A stretch of DNA of 34,288 nt from an uncultured Oscillospiraceae bacterium. Lineage in GTDB: Bacteria > Bacillota > Clostridia > Oscillospirales > Oscillospiraceae. The stretch spans positions 1 through 34,288 of the forward strand of contig CANRDC010000023.1 in NCBI GenBank assembly GCA_947629245.1, in the 5' to 3' direction. Made by a program: the position numbers and the translations under genes. Every line of letters begins with the position of its first letter. Positions within the stretch are counted from its first letter, which is position 1. The notes under the pieces were generated by a model that was not told where the DNA came from, did not search any database, and saw only the letters and a program-made list of their open reading frames with translations. Positions 1 through 9,068 of the stretch are shown here, one piece after another.

Positions 1-468
1 GCCAGCGGCGATTATATGGTCGTATCCCCGGACGTGGGCAGCGTGGCCCGTGCCCGGGCCTTTGCCATGAAGCTGGGCGTGGGTCTGGCCATCGTGGACA
101 AGCGGCGGGAGAAGGCCAACCAGTCCGAGGTCATGAACCTGATCGGCAACGTGGAGGGCAAGAACATCATCATCCTGGACGACATGGTGGACACCGCCGG
201 GTCCCTGGTGGGCGCGGCCAGAGCCATCAAGCAGCTCGGCGGCGCCAACAAGATCTACGCCTGCGCCAGCCACGGCGTGCTGTCCGGCCCGGCGCTGGAG
301 CGGATCGCGGCCAGCGACCTGGAGGAGCTTTTGCTGTTCGACACCATCCCCTACCCCAAGGATAAGCCCCAGGTGGAGAAGATCCGCTACCTCTCCGCCG
401 CGCCGGTGTTCGCCGCGTCCATCCACCGCATCTATGAGGACGAGTCTTTGTCCTCGCTGTTCGACTGA
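1..468 (+). CDS. prs: Ribose-phosphate pyrophosphokinase, C-terminal part (5' truncated by window)
   Basis: The product makes PRPP from ribose 5-phosphate and ATP in the cytoplasm, feeding nucleotide, histidine and tryptophan synthesis. The reading frame is open from base 1, so the N-terminal half lies outside the window. What remains has the type I phosphoribosyltransferase PRPP-binding loop (DDMVDTAGS, bases about 178-204), the preceding SPDVGSVARA stretch and the usual family end. The stop TGA at 466-468 overlaps the ATG of pth by one base (TGATG), which suggests translational coupling. A prs-pth order is common in Bacillota. Identification is firm; only the missing 5' part is uncertain. 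Confidence 0.95.
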   Translation, partial: ASGDYMVVSPDVGSVARARAFAMKLGVGLAIVDKRREKANQSEVMNLIGNVEGKNIIILDDMVDTAGSLVGAARAIKQLGGANKIYACASHGVLSGPALERIAASDLEELLLFDTIPYPKDKPQVEKIRYLSAAPVFAASIHRIYEDESLSSLFD

Positions 469-1058
469 TGTTTTCCAGAGGCGCCCCGGTCCAGTGGCTG
501 GCCGTGTTTCTGGGCAACCCCGGCCCCAAATACGCCGGTACCCGCCACAACGCGGGCTTTCTCGCTGCGGACGCCCTGGCGAAGGATAAGTGCCTCACTG
601 TCAGCCGCCTCCGCTTCCAGGCCCTGACGGCAAAATGGGACCTGGAGGGGACCGGCGTGCTGGTGCTGAAGCCCCAGACCTATATGAACGAATCCGGCCA
701 GGCCGTGGGCCAGGCCGCCCGGTTTTATAAAATCGCGCCCGAGCGGGTGCTGGTGGTGTCGGACGACATCAACCTGCCCTGCGGTCGGCTGCGTATCCGT
801 ACAAAGGGCTCGGCGGGAGGCCACAACGGCCTGAAAAGCATCATCGCCCACCTGGGCTCGGAGGATTTCCCCCGGGTCCGTATCGGCGTCGGCGCGCCTC
901 CCCACGGGGGCGGCGAGCAGATCGACTGGGTGCTGGGCGTGCCGAGAAACGCCGACTGGGACGCCTTTTCCCAGGCCTGCACGCGGGCGGCCGCCGCGGT
1001 GGAGGATTATATCCGCCTTGGTCCCGCCCGTTCTATGGACGTGTACAACCGGCAATAG
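468..1058 (+). CDS. pth: Peptidyl-tRNA hydrolase
   Basis: This cytoplasmic enzyme releases tRNA from peptidyl-tRNA that has dropped off ribosomes. The 196-residue protein has the family motifs in order: GNPGPKY (residues 16-22), TRHNAGF with the catalytic His27, a DDINLPCG segment and GSAGGHNGLKSI. Length is normal for bacterial Pth. The start ATG overlaps the prs stop codon by one base. The roughly eight residues before the first beta strand (MFSRGAPVQW) are slightly longer than usual, but no later start fits better. It is probably cotranscribed with prs. Confidence 0.96.
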   Translation: MFSRGAPVQWLAVFLGNPGPKYAGTRHNAGFLAADALAKDKCLTVSRLRFQALTAKWDLEGTGVLVLKPQTYMNESGQAVGQAARFYKIAPERVLVVSDDINLPCGRLRIRTKGSAGGHNGLKSIIAHLGSEDFPRVRIGVGAPPHGGGEQIDWVLGVPRNADWDAFSQACTRAAAAVEDYIRLGPARSMDVYNRQ

Positions 1059-1130
1059 CTTTCAAACGTGTCTTCCCGGCGTCTCGGCGGGGCGCCATAA
1101 GATATCACTATGCTGTAAGGAGGTTCGCCA

Positions 1131-2327
1131 GTGAAAAAAGAATGCATCGCCATGCTCCTCGCGGGCGGCCAGGGTTCACGGCTGTATGCCCTGACCGCGA
1201 ATGTGGCAAAGCCCCATATCCCCTTCGGCGGAAAGTACCGCATCATTGACTTCCCTCTGTCCAACTGCGCCAACTCCGGCATCGACACCGTGGGCGTGCT
1301 GACCCAGTACCGGCCCATGAAGCTCAACGCCTACCTGGGCACCGGCCAGCCCTGGGACCTGAGCGCCGACGACGGCGGCGTGTTCGTCCTGCCGCCCTAT
1401 ATGTCCGCGGGCGAAAAGGGCAACTGGTTCTCCGGCACGGCCAACGCCATCTATCAGAACATCGACTTCATCGACGTGTACGACCCGGAATACGTGCTGA
1501 TCCTCTCCGGCGACCACATCTATAAGATGGACTATGCCGACATGCTCCGGGAGCACAAGGAGAAGGGCGCGGCGGCCACCATCGCCGTCATCCAGGTGGG
1601 TATGGAGGAGGCCAAGCGCTTCGGCATCATGAATACCGACGCCGACGGCTACATCTGCGAGTTTGAGGAAAAGCCCGCCCACCCCAAGAGCGATCTGGCC
1701 TCCATGGGCATCTACATCTTCACCTGGTCCAAGCTGCGCCAGGCCCTGATCGAGGACAACGCCGACCCGGACAGCCAGCAGGACTTCGGCAAGAACATCA
1801 TCCCCCGGCTGCTGAACGCCGGTGAGAAGCTCTGGGCCTATCACTTCCAGGGCTACTGGCGGGACGTGGGCACCATCACCAGCCTGTGGGACGCCAACAT
1901 GGATATGCTGAGCCCGGATACCATCGACCTGTACGACCCCAACTGGCCCATCATGAGCCGCAGCCCCATCCGGCCGCCCCATGTGGCCGGGGAGGGCGCG
2001 GACATCCGCCACTCCATCGTGACGGAGGGCTGCGTCGTGGACGGCACGGTGTTCAACAGCGTCCTGTCCAACCAGGTGACGGTGGAGAAGGGCGCCCGCG
2101 TGGAATACAGCGTGCTCATGCCCGGCGCCCATGTGGAGGCCGGGGCGGAGGTGCGCTTCGCCATTCTGGGCGAGAACGTCCGGGTCTGCAAGGGCGCCCA
2201 TGTGGGCACCGAGCCGGACGGTACGGAGAGCTGGGGCGTAGCTACCTGCGGCCCGGATGTGACTGTTGGCCCCGGCGCGATGGTCGCGCCCGGCGCCATG
2301 CTCTATGACGATTTGGTGGCGACATGA
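1131..2327 (+). CDS. glgC: Glucose-1-phosphate adenylyltransferase, catalytic subunit
   Basis: The enzyme makes ADP-glucose from ATP and glucose 1-phosphate, the committed step of bacterial glycogen synthesis. The start is GTG at 1131, preceded by TAAGGAGG at 1116-1123. The 398-residue protein has the nucleotidyltransferase loop GGQGSRL (residues 12-18), then [10 protein letters not shown] (32-41), the [11 protein letters not shown] sugar-nucleotide segment, FEEKP, and a C-terminal left-handed beta-helix of hexapeptide-like repeats. It overlaps glgD by four bases (ATGA). Bacillota enzymes often act as GlgC/GlgD heteromers, so the neighbour is probably its partner. No glycogen synthase or branching enzyme gene is present in the window. 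Confidence 0.95.
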   Translation: MKKECIAMLLAGGQGSRLYALTANVAKPHIPFGGKYRIIDFPLSNCANSGIDTVGVLTQYRPMKLNAYLGTGQPWDLSADDGGVFVLPPYMSAGEKGNWFSGTANAIYQNIDFIDVYDPEYVLILSGDHIYKMDYADMLREHKEKGAAATIAVIQVGMEEAKRFGIMNTDADGYICEFEEKPAHPKSDLASMGIYIFTWSKLRQALIEDNADPDSQQDFGKNIIPRLLNAGEKLWAYHFQGYWRDVGTITSLWDANMDMLSPDTIDLYDPNWPIMSRSPIRPPHVAGEGADIRHSIVTEGCVVDGTVFNSVLSNQVTVEKGARVEYSVLMPGAHVEAGAEVRFAILGENVRVCKGAHVGTEPDGTESWGVATCGPDVTVGPGAMVAPGAMLYDDLVAT

Positions 2328-3442
2328 GAAACGATTTACACGGAATTATCTATACGTTAAGCTCCGAGCAGGCCCTGCGGGAGCTCGTTGAGCACAGAAA
2401 CAGCGCCTCCATCCCCTTCGGCGGGCGCTACCGCCTCATCGACTTCGCCCTGTCCGCCATGGTCAACGCGGGCGTGTGGGACGTGGGCGTCATCATGGAG
2501 CGGGACTATCAGAGCCTTTTGGACCACCTGTCCAACGGCGCGGACTGGGGCCTGGCCCGCCGGACCGGCGGACTGCGCCTGCTGCCCCCCTTCGGCCTGC
2601 CCGAGGCCCACTCCGGCCACTTCAACGGCTGCATGGAGGCTTTGCGCTCCGTCAGCTCCTACATACGGGACATCCGCCAGGAGGACGTGGTGCTGTGCGC
2701 CGCCGACTGGGTGGGCAACATCGACCTGAATGCGGCCTATGAGCTGCACCGGCAGACCGGCGCGGAGATCACCGCCGTCTGCTCCGAGGGCTACGGCCCC
2801 TTCCCCCATCACCGGCTGGTGAAGGACCCCGACGGCTTCGCCCGGCGGCTGCGGTTCTCCGAGGGCGGCCCCGGCGAGGGCCTGTTCTCCCGGGAGATCT
2901 ACATCCTCAAGCGGGATCTGCTGCTGGAGTTCATGGACTACTGCTCCGACGCCAACCACAACCACTTCCACCGGGACGCCGTGGCCAATTACCTGGCCCA
3001 GGGCGGCAAGATCGCCGTCTACGAGCACAACGACTACGCCCGGCGCGTCACCTCCGTCCGGGACTACTACGACGCCAGCATGGAACTGCTCCAGCCCAAG
3101 ATGATGGCGGAGCTGTTCCCCGCCGACGGGCTTCCCATCCGCACCAAGGAGCGGGCCGAGGCCAGCACCTATTACGGCGAGCAGGCCAAGGTCAACGCCT
3201 CCCTGGTGGCCGACGGCTGCTACATCGAGGGCGAGCTGGACCACTGCATCCTCTTCCGGGGCGTGCGGGTGGCCAAGGGCGCGAAGCTGAAAAACTGCGT
3301 GGTCATGCAGGACACCGTCATCCAGGCCGACGCACAGCTCAACTGCGTCATCGCGGACAAGGACTGCTCCGTCTCCGAGGGCTGCTTCCTGTCCGGCACC
3401 GATAAGCTGCCCATTGTGATCCCCAAGGGAGAACATATTTAA
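2324..3442 (+). CDS. glgD: Glucose-1-phosphate adenylyltransferase, GlgD-type regulatory subunit
   Basis: This is a paralogue of glgC located directly downstream, with start and stop codons overlapping at ATGA (2324-2327). It keeps the [10 protein letters not shown] segment (near residue 40) and a C-terminal beta-helix, but the N-terminal GGxGxRL nucleotide loop of GlgC is replaced by a shorter, degenerate sequence ([20 protein letters not shown]). GlgD proteins of Bacillota are regulatory or supporting subunits of ADP-glucose pyrophosphorylase. The loss of the catalytic loop seen here fits that role. The length, 372 residues, is typical. Confidence 0.93.
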   Translation: MRNDLHGIIYTLSSEQALRELVEHRNSASIPFGGRYRLIDFALSAMVNAGVWDVGVIMERDYQSLLDHLSNGADWGLARRTGGLRLLPPFGLPEAHSGHFNGCMEALRSVSSYIRDIRQEDVVLCAADWVGNIDLNAAYELHRQTGAEITAVCSEGYGPFPHHRLVKDPDGFARRLRFSEGGPGEGLFSREIYILKRDLLLEFMDYCSDANHNHFHRDAVANYLAQGGKIAVYEHNDYARRVTSVRDYYDASMELLQPKMMAELFPADGLPIRTKERAEASTYYGEQAKVNASLVADGCYIEGELDHCILFRGVRVAKGAKLKNCVVMQDTVIQADAQLNCVIADKDCSVSEGCFLSGTDKLPIVIPKGEHI

Positions 3443-3510
3443 CCTCGGCGGGTCTTTTCGCGCCAGGCTCCGCGCCTACACAAAAACGCGTTCCAAACAT
3501 CTTCGCCTCC

Positions 3511-3544
3511 GCCCTGCGGGACGGCCCGCAGGGCGGGGCCTTTC
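3511..3544 (+). terminator. GC-rich hairpin between glgD and glgP
   Basis: A perfect 10-bp stem (GCCCTGCGGG / CCCGCAGGGC, 3511-3520 and 3525-3534) with an ACGG loop is followed by GGGGCC and a short T-run. The T tract is weak, so this may be a partial terminator or a stabilising hairpin that separates glgCD expression from glgP expression. Confidence 0.5.
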
Positions 3545-3577
3545 CATTTGCATTCTATCTTCACAAGGAGTTTATAT

Positions 3578-5974
3578 ATGTCAGAGATCACACGCGACGA
3601 GCTGCACGCAGCCATAGAGGATAAGCTGTGCGCCCATTTCGGCACCACCGGCGCCAACGCCACCGACGAGCAGGTCTTTCTGGCCTCCGCCCAGGTCATC
3701 CGGGAGATCATGAGCCGCCTCATCGCCGTCCAGCGGGAGCATAAGGACCCCAAGCAGGTCCACTACCTGTCCATGGAGTATCTTCTGGGCAGGAGCCTGA
3801 TGAAAAACGCCTACAACCTGGGCATCGGCACGGAGCTTGCCGGGGCGCTGGAGGACATGGGCCGCAGCGCGGCGGACATCTTCGAGATGGAGCCGGACGC
3901 GGGCCTTGGCAACGGCGGCCTGGGCCGTCTCGCGGCCTGCTATTCCGACAGCATGGCCTCCCTGGACATCCCCGCCTGGGGCTATTCCCTGTGCTATGAG
4001 CTGGGGCTTTTCAAGCAGGTCCTCAAAAACGGGGCCCAGACGGAGGTGTCGGACAGCTGGCGGCTGGGCGCCACCGGCTGGCTGGTAGCCCGGGAGGAGG
4101 ACACCTACGAGGTCCGCTTCGGCGGCCAGGTGGAGGAGATCTGGGATCACACCGGCATGTGCCGCACCAAGCTCACCAACTACACCAGCGTTCTGGCCGT
4201 GCCCCGTGACATGCTCATCGCGGGCTACGAGGGCAAGCGGGTCAACATCCTGCGGCTGTGGGAGGCCCGGAGCAACCAGGATCTGGATATGTACCTGTTC
4301 TCCGGCGGCCAGTACGTGAAGGCCATGGAGCAGCGGACCATGAGCGAGGTCATCACCAAGGTCCTCTACCCCGCCGACGACCACATGCAGGGCAAGGAGC
4401 TGCGCTTGAAGCAGCAGTACTTCTTCGTCTCCGCCACGGCCCAGGACCTGGTGAAAAAGCACCGGCGGGACTGGGGCGACGTGCGCAGTTTCCCGGACCA
4501 TCACGTCATCCAAATCAACGACACCCACCCCACCCTCATCATCCCGGAGTTGATGCGCATCCTCATGGACGAGGACGGCCTTGGCTGGGACGAGGCTTTT
4601 GACTGCGTGCGCCGGACGGTTGCCTACACCAACCACACGGTGCTCTCCGAGGCGCTGGAGAAGTGGCCCCAGACCCTGGTACAGAACCTGATGCCCCGCG
4701 TCTGGCAGATCATCCGGGAGCTGAACATCCGCTGGATGAAGCAGCTCAACCAGTGGTTCCCCGGAGATGAGAAAAAGGTGGAGTACAGCCTGATCCTCTC
4801 CGGCGGCCAGGTGCACATGGCCAACCTGTGCCAGGCGGTGTGCTACATGATCAACGGCGTGTCCGGCCTGCACGGACAGATCCTCAAGACCCGTCTTTTC
4901 AAGGACGTGTGCTCTGTCCGGCCCGAGCGGTACACCTTCGTCACCAACGGCATCGACCACCGGCGCTGGCTGGACCAGATCAACCCCGACCTGTCCGGCC
5001 TGATCCAGGAGCTGATCGGCCCGGACTTCATCACCCAGCCCGAAAAGCTGAAGGACCTGCGCAAATATGAAAACGACAAAACCGTTCTGGGCATGCTCAA
5101 CGTCATCAAGTCCCGGAACAAGGACCGGTTCGCCGCGTGGCTGAAAAAGGAGCAGGACTCCATTCTGGACCCGGGCGCGGTGCTGGACGTGCAGGTCAAG
5201 CGGCTGCATGAGTACAAGCGGCAGCTTTTGGCCGCCATGCTCATCACCAGCCTCCAGCAGCAGCTGCGGGACGACCCCGGCCAGGACTTCGTGCCCCGGT
5301 CCTTCGTGTTCGCCGCCAAGGCCGCCGGAAGCTATGTGACCGCCAAGAGGATCATCGAGCTGATCAACTCCCTGGCCGCCGACGTGAACAGCGACCCGGC
5401 CTGCAAGGGCAAGCTGCAGGTCCACTTCGCCGTCAACTACCGGGTGTCCATGGCCGAGCAGCTCATGCCCGCCGCCCAGGTGTCCGAGCAGATCTCCACC
5501 GCTGGCAAGGAGGCCAGCGGCACCGGCAACATGAAGCTCATGATGAACGGCGCTATCACCATCGGCACCCTGGACGGCGCCAACGTGGAGATGCACGACC
5601 ATCTGGGAGACGAGAACATGTTCCTGTTCGGTCTCACCGCCCAGCAGGTGGAGGATATGCAGCGCCAGGGCTATCAGCCCCAGAACTATTATAACAGCGA
5701 TCCCGTCATCCGCGCCGTGCTGGAGCGGTTCCGCGCGGGCTTTGCCGACGGCAAGAGCTACGCGGACCTGGTCAACAGCCTGCTGTACGGCGGCGACCCG
5801 TACATGCTGCTGGCGGACTTCGCCGACTACCGCCGGGCCCACACGGAGCTTTACAAGCTCATGGCCGATCCCATCGCCTCCGCCCGGATGAGCCTGGTGA
5901 ACATCGCGGAATCCGGCGTGTTCGCCGCCGACCGGGCCGTGAAGGAATACGCCGACAACATCTGGCACATTTGA
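3578..5974 (+). CDS. glgP: Glycogen/starch/maltodextrin phosphorylase
   Basis: The enzyme splits alpha-1,4-glucan with phosphate to give glucose 1-phosphate, the substrate of GlgC in reverse flux. I chose ATG at 3578 because CAAGGAG lies seven bases upstream; an in-frame ATG at 3548 lacks a ribosome site. The 798-residue protein is family GT35: EYLLGRSL near residue 68, the LGNGGLGRLAACY glucan/PLP region, NDTHP, LHEYKRQL, and EASGTGNMK with the PLP-binding Lys653 followed by NGAITIGTLDGANVE. Length is normal. It lies 135 bp after glgD, with a hairpin in between, so it may be partly independently expressed. Confidence 0.95.
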   Translation: MSEITRDELHAAIEDKLCAHFGTTGANATDEQVFLASAQVIREIMSRLIAVQREHKDPKQVHYLSMEYLLGRSLMKNAYNLGIGTELAGALEDMGRSAADIFEMEPDAGLGNGGLGRLAACYSDSMASLDIPAWGYSLCYELGLFKQVLKNGAQTEVSDSWRLGATGWLVAREEDTYEVRFGGQVEEIWDHTGMCRTKLTNYTSVLAVPRDMLIAGYEGKRVNILRLWEARSNQDLDMYLFSGGQYVKAMEQRTMSEVITKVLYPADDHMQGKELRLKQQYFFVSATAQDLVKKHRRDWGDVRSFPDHHVIQINDTHPTLIIPELMRILMDEDGLGWDEAFDCVRRTVAYTNHTVLSEALEKWPQTLVQNLMPRVWQIIRELNIRWMKQLNQWFPGDEKKVEYSLILSGGQVHMANLCQAVCYMINGVSGLHGQILKTRLFKDVCSVRPERYTFVTNGIDHRRWLDQINPDLSGLIQELIGPDFITQPEKLKDLRKYENDKTVLGMLNVIKSRNKDRFAAWLKKEQDSILDPGAVLDVQVKRLHEYKRQLLAAMLITSLQQQLRDDPGQDFVPRSFVFAAKAAGSYVTAKRIIELINSLAADVNSDPACKGKLQVHFAVNYRVSMAEQLMPAAQVSEQISTAGKEASGTGNMKLMMNGAITIGTLDGANVEMHDHLGDENMFLFGLTAQQVEDMQRQGYQPQNYYNSDPVIRAVLERFRAGFADGKSYADLVNSLLYGGDPYMLLADFADYRRAHTELYKLMADPIASARMSLVNIAESGVFAADRAVKEYADNIWHI

Positions 5975-6017
5975 CGACAACTGATCGGGCGTGGCGCACG
6001 CCGCGCCAACCATATAT

Positions 6018-6147
6018 GGCTCCCTTGTGCAAAGGGAGCTGTCAGCGCGGAGCGCTGACTGAGGGATTGTAAACGTTGGTCCAGCTGCGCAGTTACAACC
6101 CCTCCACCGCGTTGCGCGCGGTCCCCCTCCCCTTGCACAGGGGAGGC
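6018..6147 (-). repeat. Family A modular palindromic repeat, copy A1
   Basis: A 130-bp element in the gap between glgP and tldD, in inverted orientation relative to copies A2 and A3. Both ends are short hairpins (GGCTCCCTTGTGCAAAGGGAGC and CCTCCCCTTGCACAGGGGAGG, each about 22 bases) that are also complementary to each other. Inside are GTCAGCGC/GCGCTGAC (8 bp) and an ACCGCG/CGCGGT stem. A central GAGGGATTGT pairs with ACAACCCCTC. The ends and centre match A2 and A3, but the internal stems differ in sequence. Confidence 0.85.
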
Positions 6148-6171
6148 AATAAGGAAAGGAGATCTCATTAT

Positions 6172-7590
6172 ATGAAAGTACAGGAAAGCGCCTTTATCGC
6201 GGAAAAGCGCCCGCTGCTTTTAAGGCTGCGGGACGCGCTGTGCGCGGAATTTGACTACGCCTCCATCCTGGCGGAGGATACCGTGGGCCGGATCTACCGG
6301 GCCAGCCGCCACAGCGTCAGCGTGGGCGAGGGCGACAATATGCGGGGCTTCGTGGTGAAGGCCCTGGACGGCGGACGCTACGCGGAATATTCCTTCGGCG
6401 AGCTGGAGGAAGCGTCCATCCCCGGCGTCGTCGCCGCAGTGCGGGAGCTTCTGGCCGCGGACGTGCGGCCGGAGGGCCTGGCGGCCAATACCTACGCCCC
6501 GCCTGAGGAGGAGCCCACCGTTTTCTCCGACGCCACGGAGTATGAGATCGACCCGGCGAGCCTGGACGACGGGGACGTGCTGGACCGGCTCACCGCATTG
6601 CGGGACAAGGGTCTGGCCATGGACGAGGCGGTGCTGGACTTCGTCGCCCAGATGGGCTGGCAGAAGTACACCAAGCTGTTCCTGTCCCGGCAAAAGGACA
6701 TGACCCAGAGCGTGATGTACATCACCGGCGCCGTGGCCGCCGCCGCCATGAAGGACCAGCAGGTCAAGCAGAGCTATCTGCCCTGCTCCGGCCTGGGCGG
6801 CATGGAGCTGATGGCGAAGATGGAGGACAACGTGGCCCCCTGCGTAAAGACCGTGCTGGAGCTTCTGAACAGCGAACCCATGATCCCCGGCGAGTACGAG
6901 TGCGTCTGCAGCCCGGAGACTACCGGCATGATCGTCCACGAGGCGTTCGGCCACGGGGTGGAGATGGACATGTTCGTGAAGGACCGGGCCCAGGCGCCCC
7001 AGTTCATCGGCAAATATGTGGCCTCGCCCCTGGTGACCATGCACGACGGGGCCTGCTCCGCCGCCCAGACCGCCACCTACTTCTTCGACGACGAGGGCAC
7101 CCTGGCCCACGACACCGTCGTCATCGACAAGGGCGTCCTCCGCACCGGCATCAGCGACCTGCAGTCGGCCCTGGCCCTGGGCACCGAGCCCACCGGCAAC
7201 GGTCGGCGGGAGAGCTTCGCCCGCAAGGCGTACACCCGCATGACCAACACCTGGTTCGAGCCGGGCACAGACAAGCTGGAGGACATGATCGCCTCGGTGA
7301 AGTACGGCATGTTCCTGGAGTGCCCCTCCAGCGGCATGGAGGACCCGAAAAACTGGGGCATCCAGTGCATGGTGAACATCGCACGGGAGATCAAGGACGG
7401 CAAGCTCACCGGCCGCATCTTCTCCCCGGTGGTGCTCACCGGCTATGTGCCGGACCTTTTGAAGTCCATTTCCGCCATGAGCGACGGCGCGGAGCTGTCC
7501 GGCACGGGCTTCTGCGGTAAGGGCCACAAGGAATGGGTCAAGGTCTCCGACGGCGGGCCCTATATCAAGGCCCGTATCCGGCTGGGTTAA
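6172..7590 (+). CDS. tldD: TldD-like metalloprotease (catalytic subunit of a TldD/TldE pair)
   Basis: TldD/TldE proteins form a hetero-oligomeric zinc peptidase that degrades unfolded or small peptides and, in some bacteria, matures peptide antibiotics or antitoxins. The ATG at 6172 follows AAGGAAAGGAG (6151-6161); upstream in-frame ATGs fall inside a repeat element. In the 472-residue product the metal motif HEAFGH covers residues 256-261, and the third ligand is probably Cys448 in GTGFCGKGH. Length is typical. The PmbA/TldE-like partner follows 12 bp later, so the two are surely coexpressed. The substrate cannot be inferred from this context. Confidence 0.92.
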   Translation: MKVQESAFIAEKRPLLLRLRDALCAEFDYASILAEDTVGRIYRASRHSVSVGEGDNMRGFVVKALDGGRYAEYSFGELEEASIPGVVAAVRELLAADVRPEGLAANTYAPPEEEPTVFSDATEYEIDPASLDDGDVLDRLTALRDKGLAMDEAVLDFVAQMGWQKYTKLFLSRQKDMTQSVMYITGAVAAAAMKDQQVKQSYLPCSGLGGMELMAKMEDNVAPCVKTVLELLNSEPMIPGEYECVCSPETTGMIVHEAFGHGVEMDMFVKDRAQAPQFIGKYVASPLVTMHDGACSAAQTATYFFDDEGTLAHDTVVIDKGVLRTGISDLQSALALGTEPTGNGRRESFARKAYTRMTNTWFEPGTDKLEDMIASVKYGMFLECPSSGMEDPKNWGIQCMVNIAREIKDGKLTGRIFSPVVLTGYVPDLLKSISAMSDGAELSGTGFCGKGHKEWVKVSDGGPYIKARIRLG

Positions 7591-7602
7591 GGAGGTATCA
7601 GC

Positions 7603-8886
7603 ATGGAAAAGATCATTGCCGCCCTGCGGGAGCTGGGCGTGGAGCAGTACACCGTCACCGAAACGCACACCGACTCGCTGGAGTCGTTTTACGTGAAGAA
7701 GAACCTGGACCTGACCCGCCGGGCGGACACCACGGTCCGGACCGTGCGCGTGTTCCGCCCCTTTGAAAAGGACGGGGTGAAGATGCTGGGGGATTCGGAG
7801 GCCACGGTCCGTCCGGGCATGTCGGCCGAAGAGGTGCGCGCGGCCATTTCCGGCGCCTGGTACGCCGCCCAGTTCGTGGCCAATCCCTGGTACCCCCTGC
7901 CCTCGGGCGTCAAGGAGCCCCACAAGCCCGATCAGGGCGGTTTTGCTGGCAAGAGCCTTGCCGAGAGCATGAAGGCCGTAGCCGAAGCTCTGTTCGCGGA
8001 GGACACCGCCCAGGACGTGTTCCTCAACTCCGCAGAGATATTCATGCGCCGGATCGATACCCGCATCGTCACCTCCCAGGGAGCGGACGTGAGCTGGGAG
8101 CAGTACGAGGTCTGGGGCGAGTACGTCTGCCAGTGCCCCGCGCCCCAGGACGTGGAGACCTATCACCAGTTCTCCTACCGGGAGCCGGAGCCGGAGGCGC
8201 TGCGCTCCGACGTGCGCCACGCCCTGGAGATGACGAAGGCCCGTGCCCAGGCCGCCGCCGCGCCCAAGACCGGCACGTACTCCCTGGTCCTGGACCGGGA
8301 GCAGATGTGGGAGCTTCTCAGCTACTATGTGAGCCGGGCCAATTCCGGCATGATCTATCAGAAATATTCCCCCTTCCAGCTGGGCGACCCGGTCCAGGGG
8401 GAGAGCGTCACCGGCGACAGGCTCACCATCGGCCTGAAGGCCACCGAGCCCTACACGGACTTCGGCGTGCCCATGACCGACCGGCCTCTGCTGGAGGATG
8501 GCGTTTTGAAGACCATCCACGGCGGCGCTCGCTTCGGCCACTATCTGGGCGTGGAGCCCACCGGCAATTACCGGGTCGTTACCGTGCCCGTGGGCGATAC
8601 GCCCATGGAGGCGCTGACGGCTGAACCCTGTCTGCATGTGGTGAGCTTCTCGGACTTTCAGATGGACGCCCTCAGCGGCCACTTCGGCGGGGAGATCCGG
8701 CTGGGGTTCCTGCACGAAAACGGGAAGGTGACCCCCGTCACCGGCGGGTCCGTGAACGGCAGTATCCTGGACGCCCAGAGCCGCATGACCTTCTCCAAGG
8801 AGCGGTTCCGCATCAAGAACTACGACGGCCCCCTGGCGGTGCGCCTGGAGGGCGTGAATGTCGCAGGCTCGTCGGAAGAACTTTGA
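7603..8886 (+). CDS. tldE: TldE/PmbA-like protein, non-catalytic partner of TldD
   Basis: The 427-residue protein belongs to the TldD/PmbA family but has no HExxxH motif, as expected for the TldE subunit. The AAGGAGG at 7589-7595 fits the ATG at 7603. It has the family features SGVKEPHKPDQ-like N-domain and the C-terminal GGSVNGSILD and GPLAVRLEGVNVAG segments. Family members normally end at or just after the VAG segment. Here the last codons (GSSEEL and TGA) coincide with the end of repeat element C1, and the stop lies in a stem of that element. The tail therefore appears to be repeat-derived (inference). Confidence 0.88.
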   Translation: MEKIIAALRELGVEQYTVTETHTDSLESFYVKKNLDLTRRADTTVRTVRVFRPFEKDGVKMLGDSEATVRPGMSAEEVRAAISGAWYAAQFVANPWYPLPSGVKEPHKPDQGGFAGKSLAESMKAVAEALFAEDTAQDVFLNSAEIFMRRIDTRIVTSQGADVSWEQYEVWGEYVCQCPAPQDVETYHQFSYREPEPEALRSDVRHALEMTKARAQAAAAPKTGTYSLVLDREQMWELLSYYVSRANSGMIYQKYSPFQLGDPVQGESVTGDRLTIGLKATEPYTDFGVPMTDRPLLEDGVLKTIHGGARFGHYLGVEPTGNYRVVTVPVGDTPMEALTAEPCLHVVSFSDFQMDALSGHFGGEIRLGFLHENGKVTPVTGGSVNGSILDAQSRMTFSKERFRIKNYDGPLAVRLEGVNVAGSSEEL

Positions 8887-8975
8887 AGATTCGCGGCCCT
8901 TACAAGTAAGGTCCACTCATCGGTCAAAGTCCTTCCTCCTCTCCCCAAAAGGCAAGCGTGCCTTTTGGGGACCCC
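8866..8975 (-). repeat. Family C nested-hairpin repeat, copy C1 (overlaps tldE end)
   Basis: On the minus strand this copy begins GGGGTCCCCAAAAGGCACGC and ends CCGACGAGCC, matching C2 and C3. The constant hairpin is 8943-8954 / 8959-8970 (12-bp perfect stem, AGCG loop). It is followed on the minus strand by GAGAGGAGGA. The inner part folds as ACTTTGA/TCAAAGT (8880-8886 / 8924-8930) enclosing CCTTAC/GTAAGG (8898-8911). These inner stems are unlike those of C2 and C3, although the nesting is the same. Confidence 0.8.
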
Positions 8976-8988
8976 ATTTCATATGGTC

Positions 8989-9014
8989 GCCCCCTCTATC
9001 GAGGGGGCATTTTT
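8989..9014 (+). terminator. Rho-independent terminator after tldE
   Basis: The stem GCCCCCTC / GAGGGGGC (8989-8996, 9001-9008) with a TATC loop is followed by ATTTTT. It ends the tldD-tldE transcript just upstream of the response-regulator promoter. Confidence 0.88.
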
Positions 9015-9017
9015 ATC

Positions 9018-9046
9018 TTGCGCCCGGCCCGTCAAACGGGTATAGT
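9018..9046 (+). promoter_or_regulatory. Sigma-A-type promoter for the response-regulator operon
   Basis: TTGCGC (9018-9023) and TATAGT (9041-9046) are separated by 17 bp, directly after the tldE terminator and 22 bp before the response-regulator start codon. The short leader leaves room only for the GAAAGGGGAA ribosome site. Confidence 0.7.
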
Positions 9047-9068
9047 AGGATGGAAAGGGGAACACGCC

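Noticed and set aside
1059-1130. Promoter for glgC
   Set aside because: I see no convincing -35/-10 pair in the 72-bp gap; glgC may be read through from pth or use an atypical promoter.
3581-6013. An 810-codon minus-strand open frame opposite glgP
   Set aside because: Composition is that of a reverse-complement shadow and the plus strand encodes an intact phosphorylase.
6220-8916. An 898-codon minus-strand open frame across tldD and tldE
   Set aside because: It spans two intact plus-strand genes and shows no domain.
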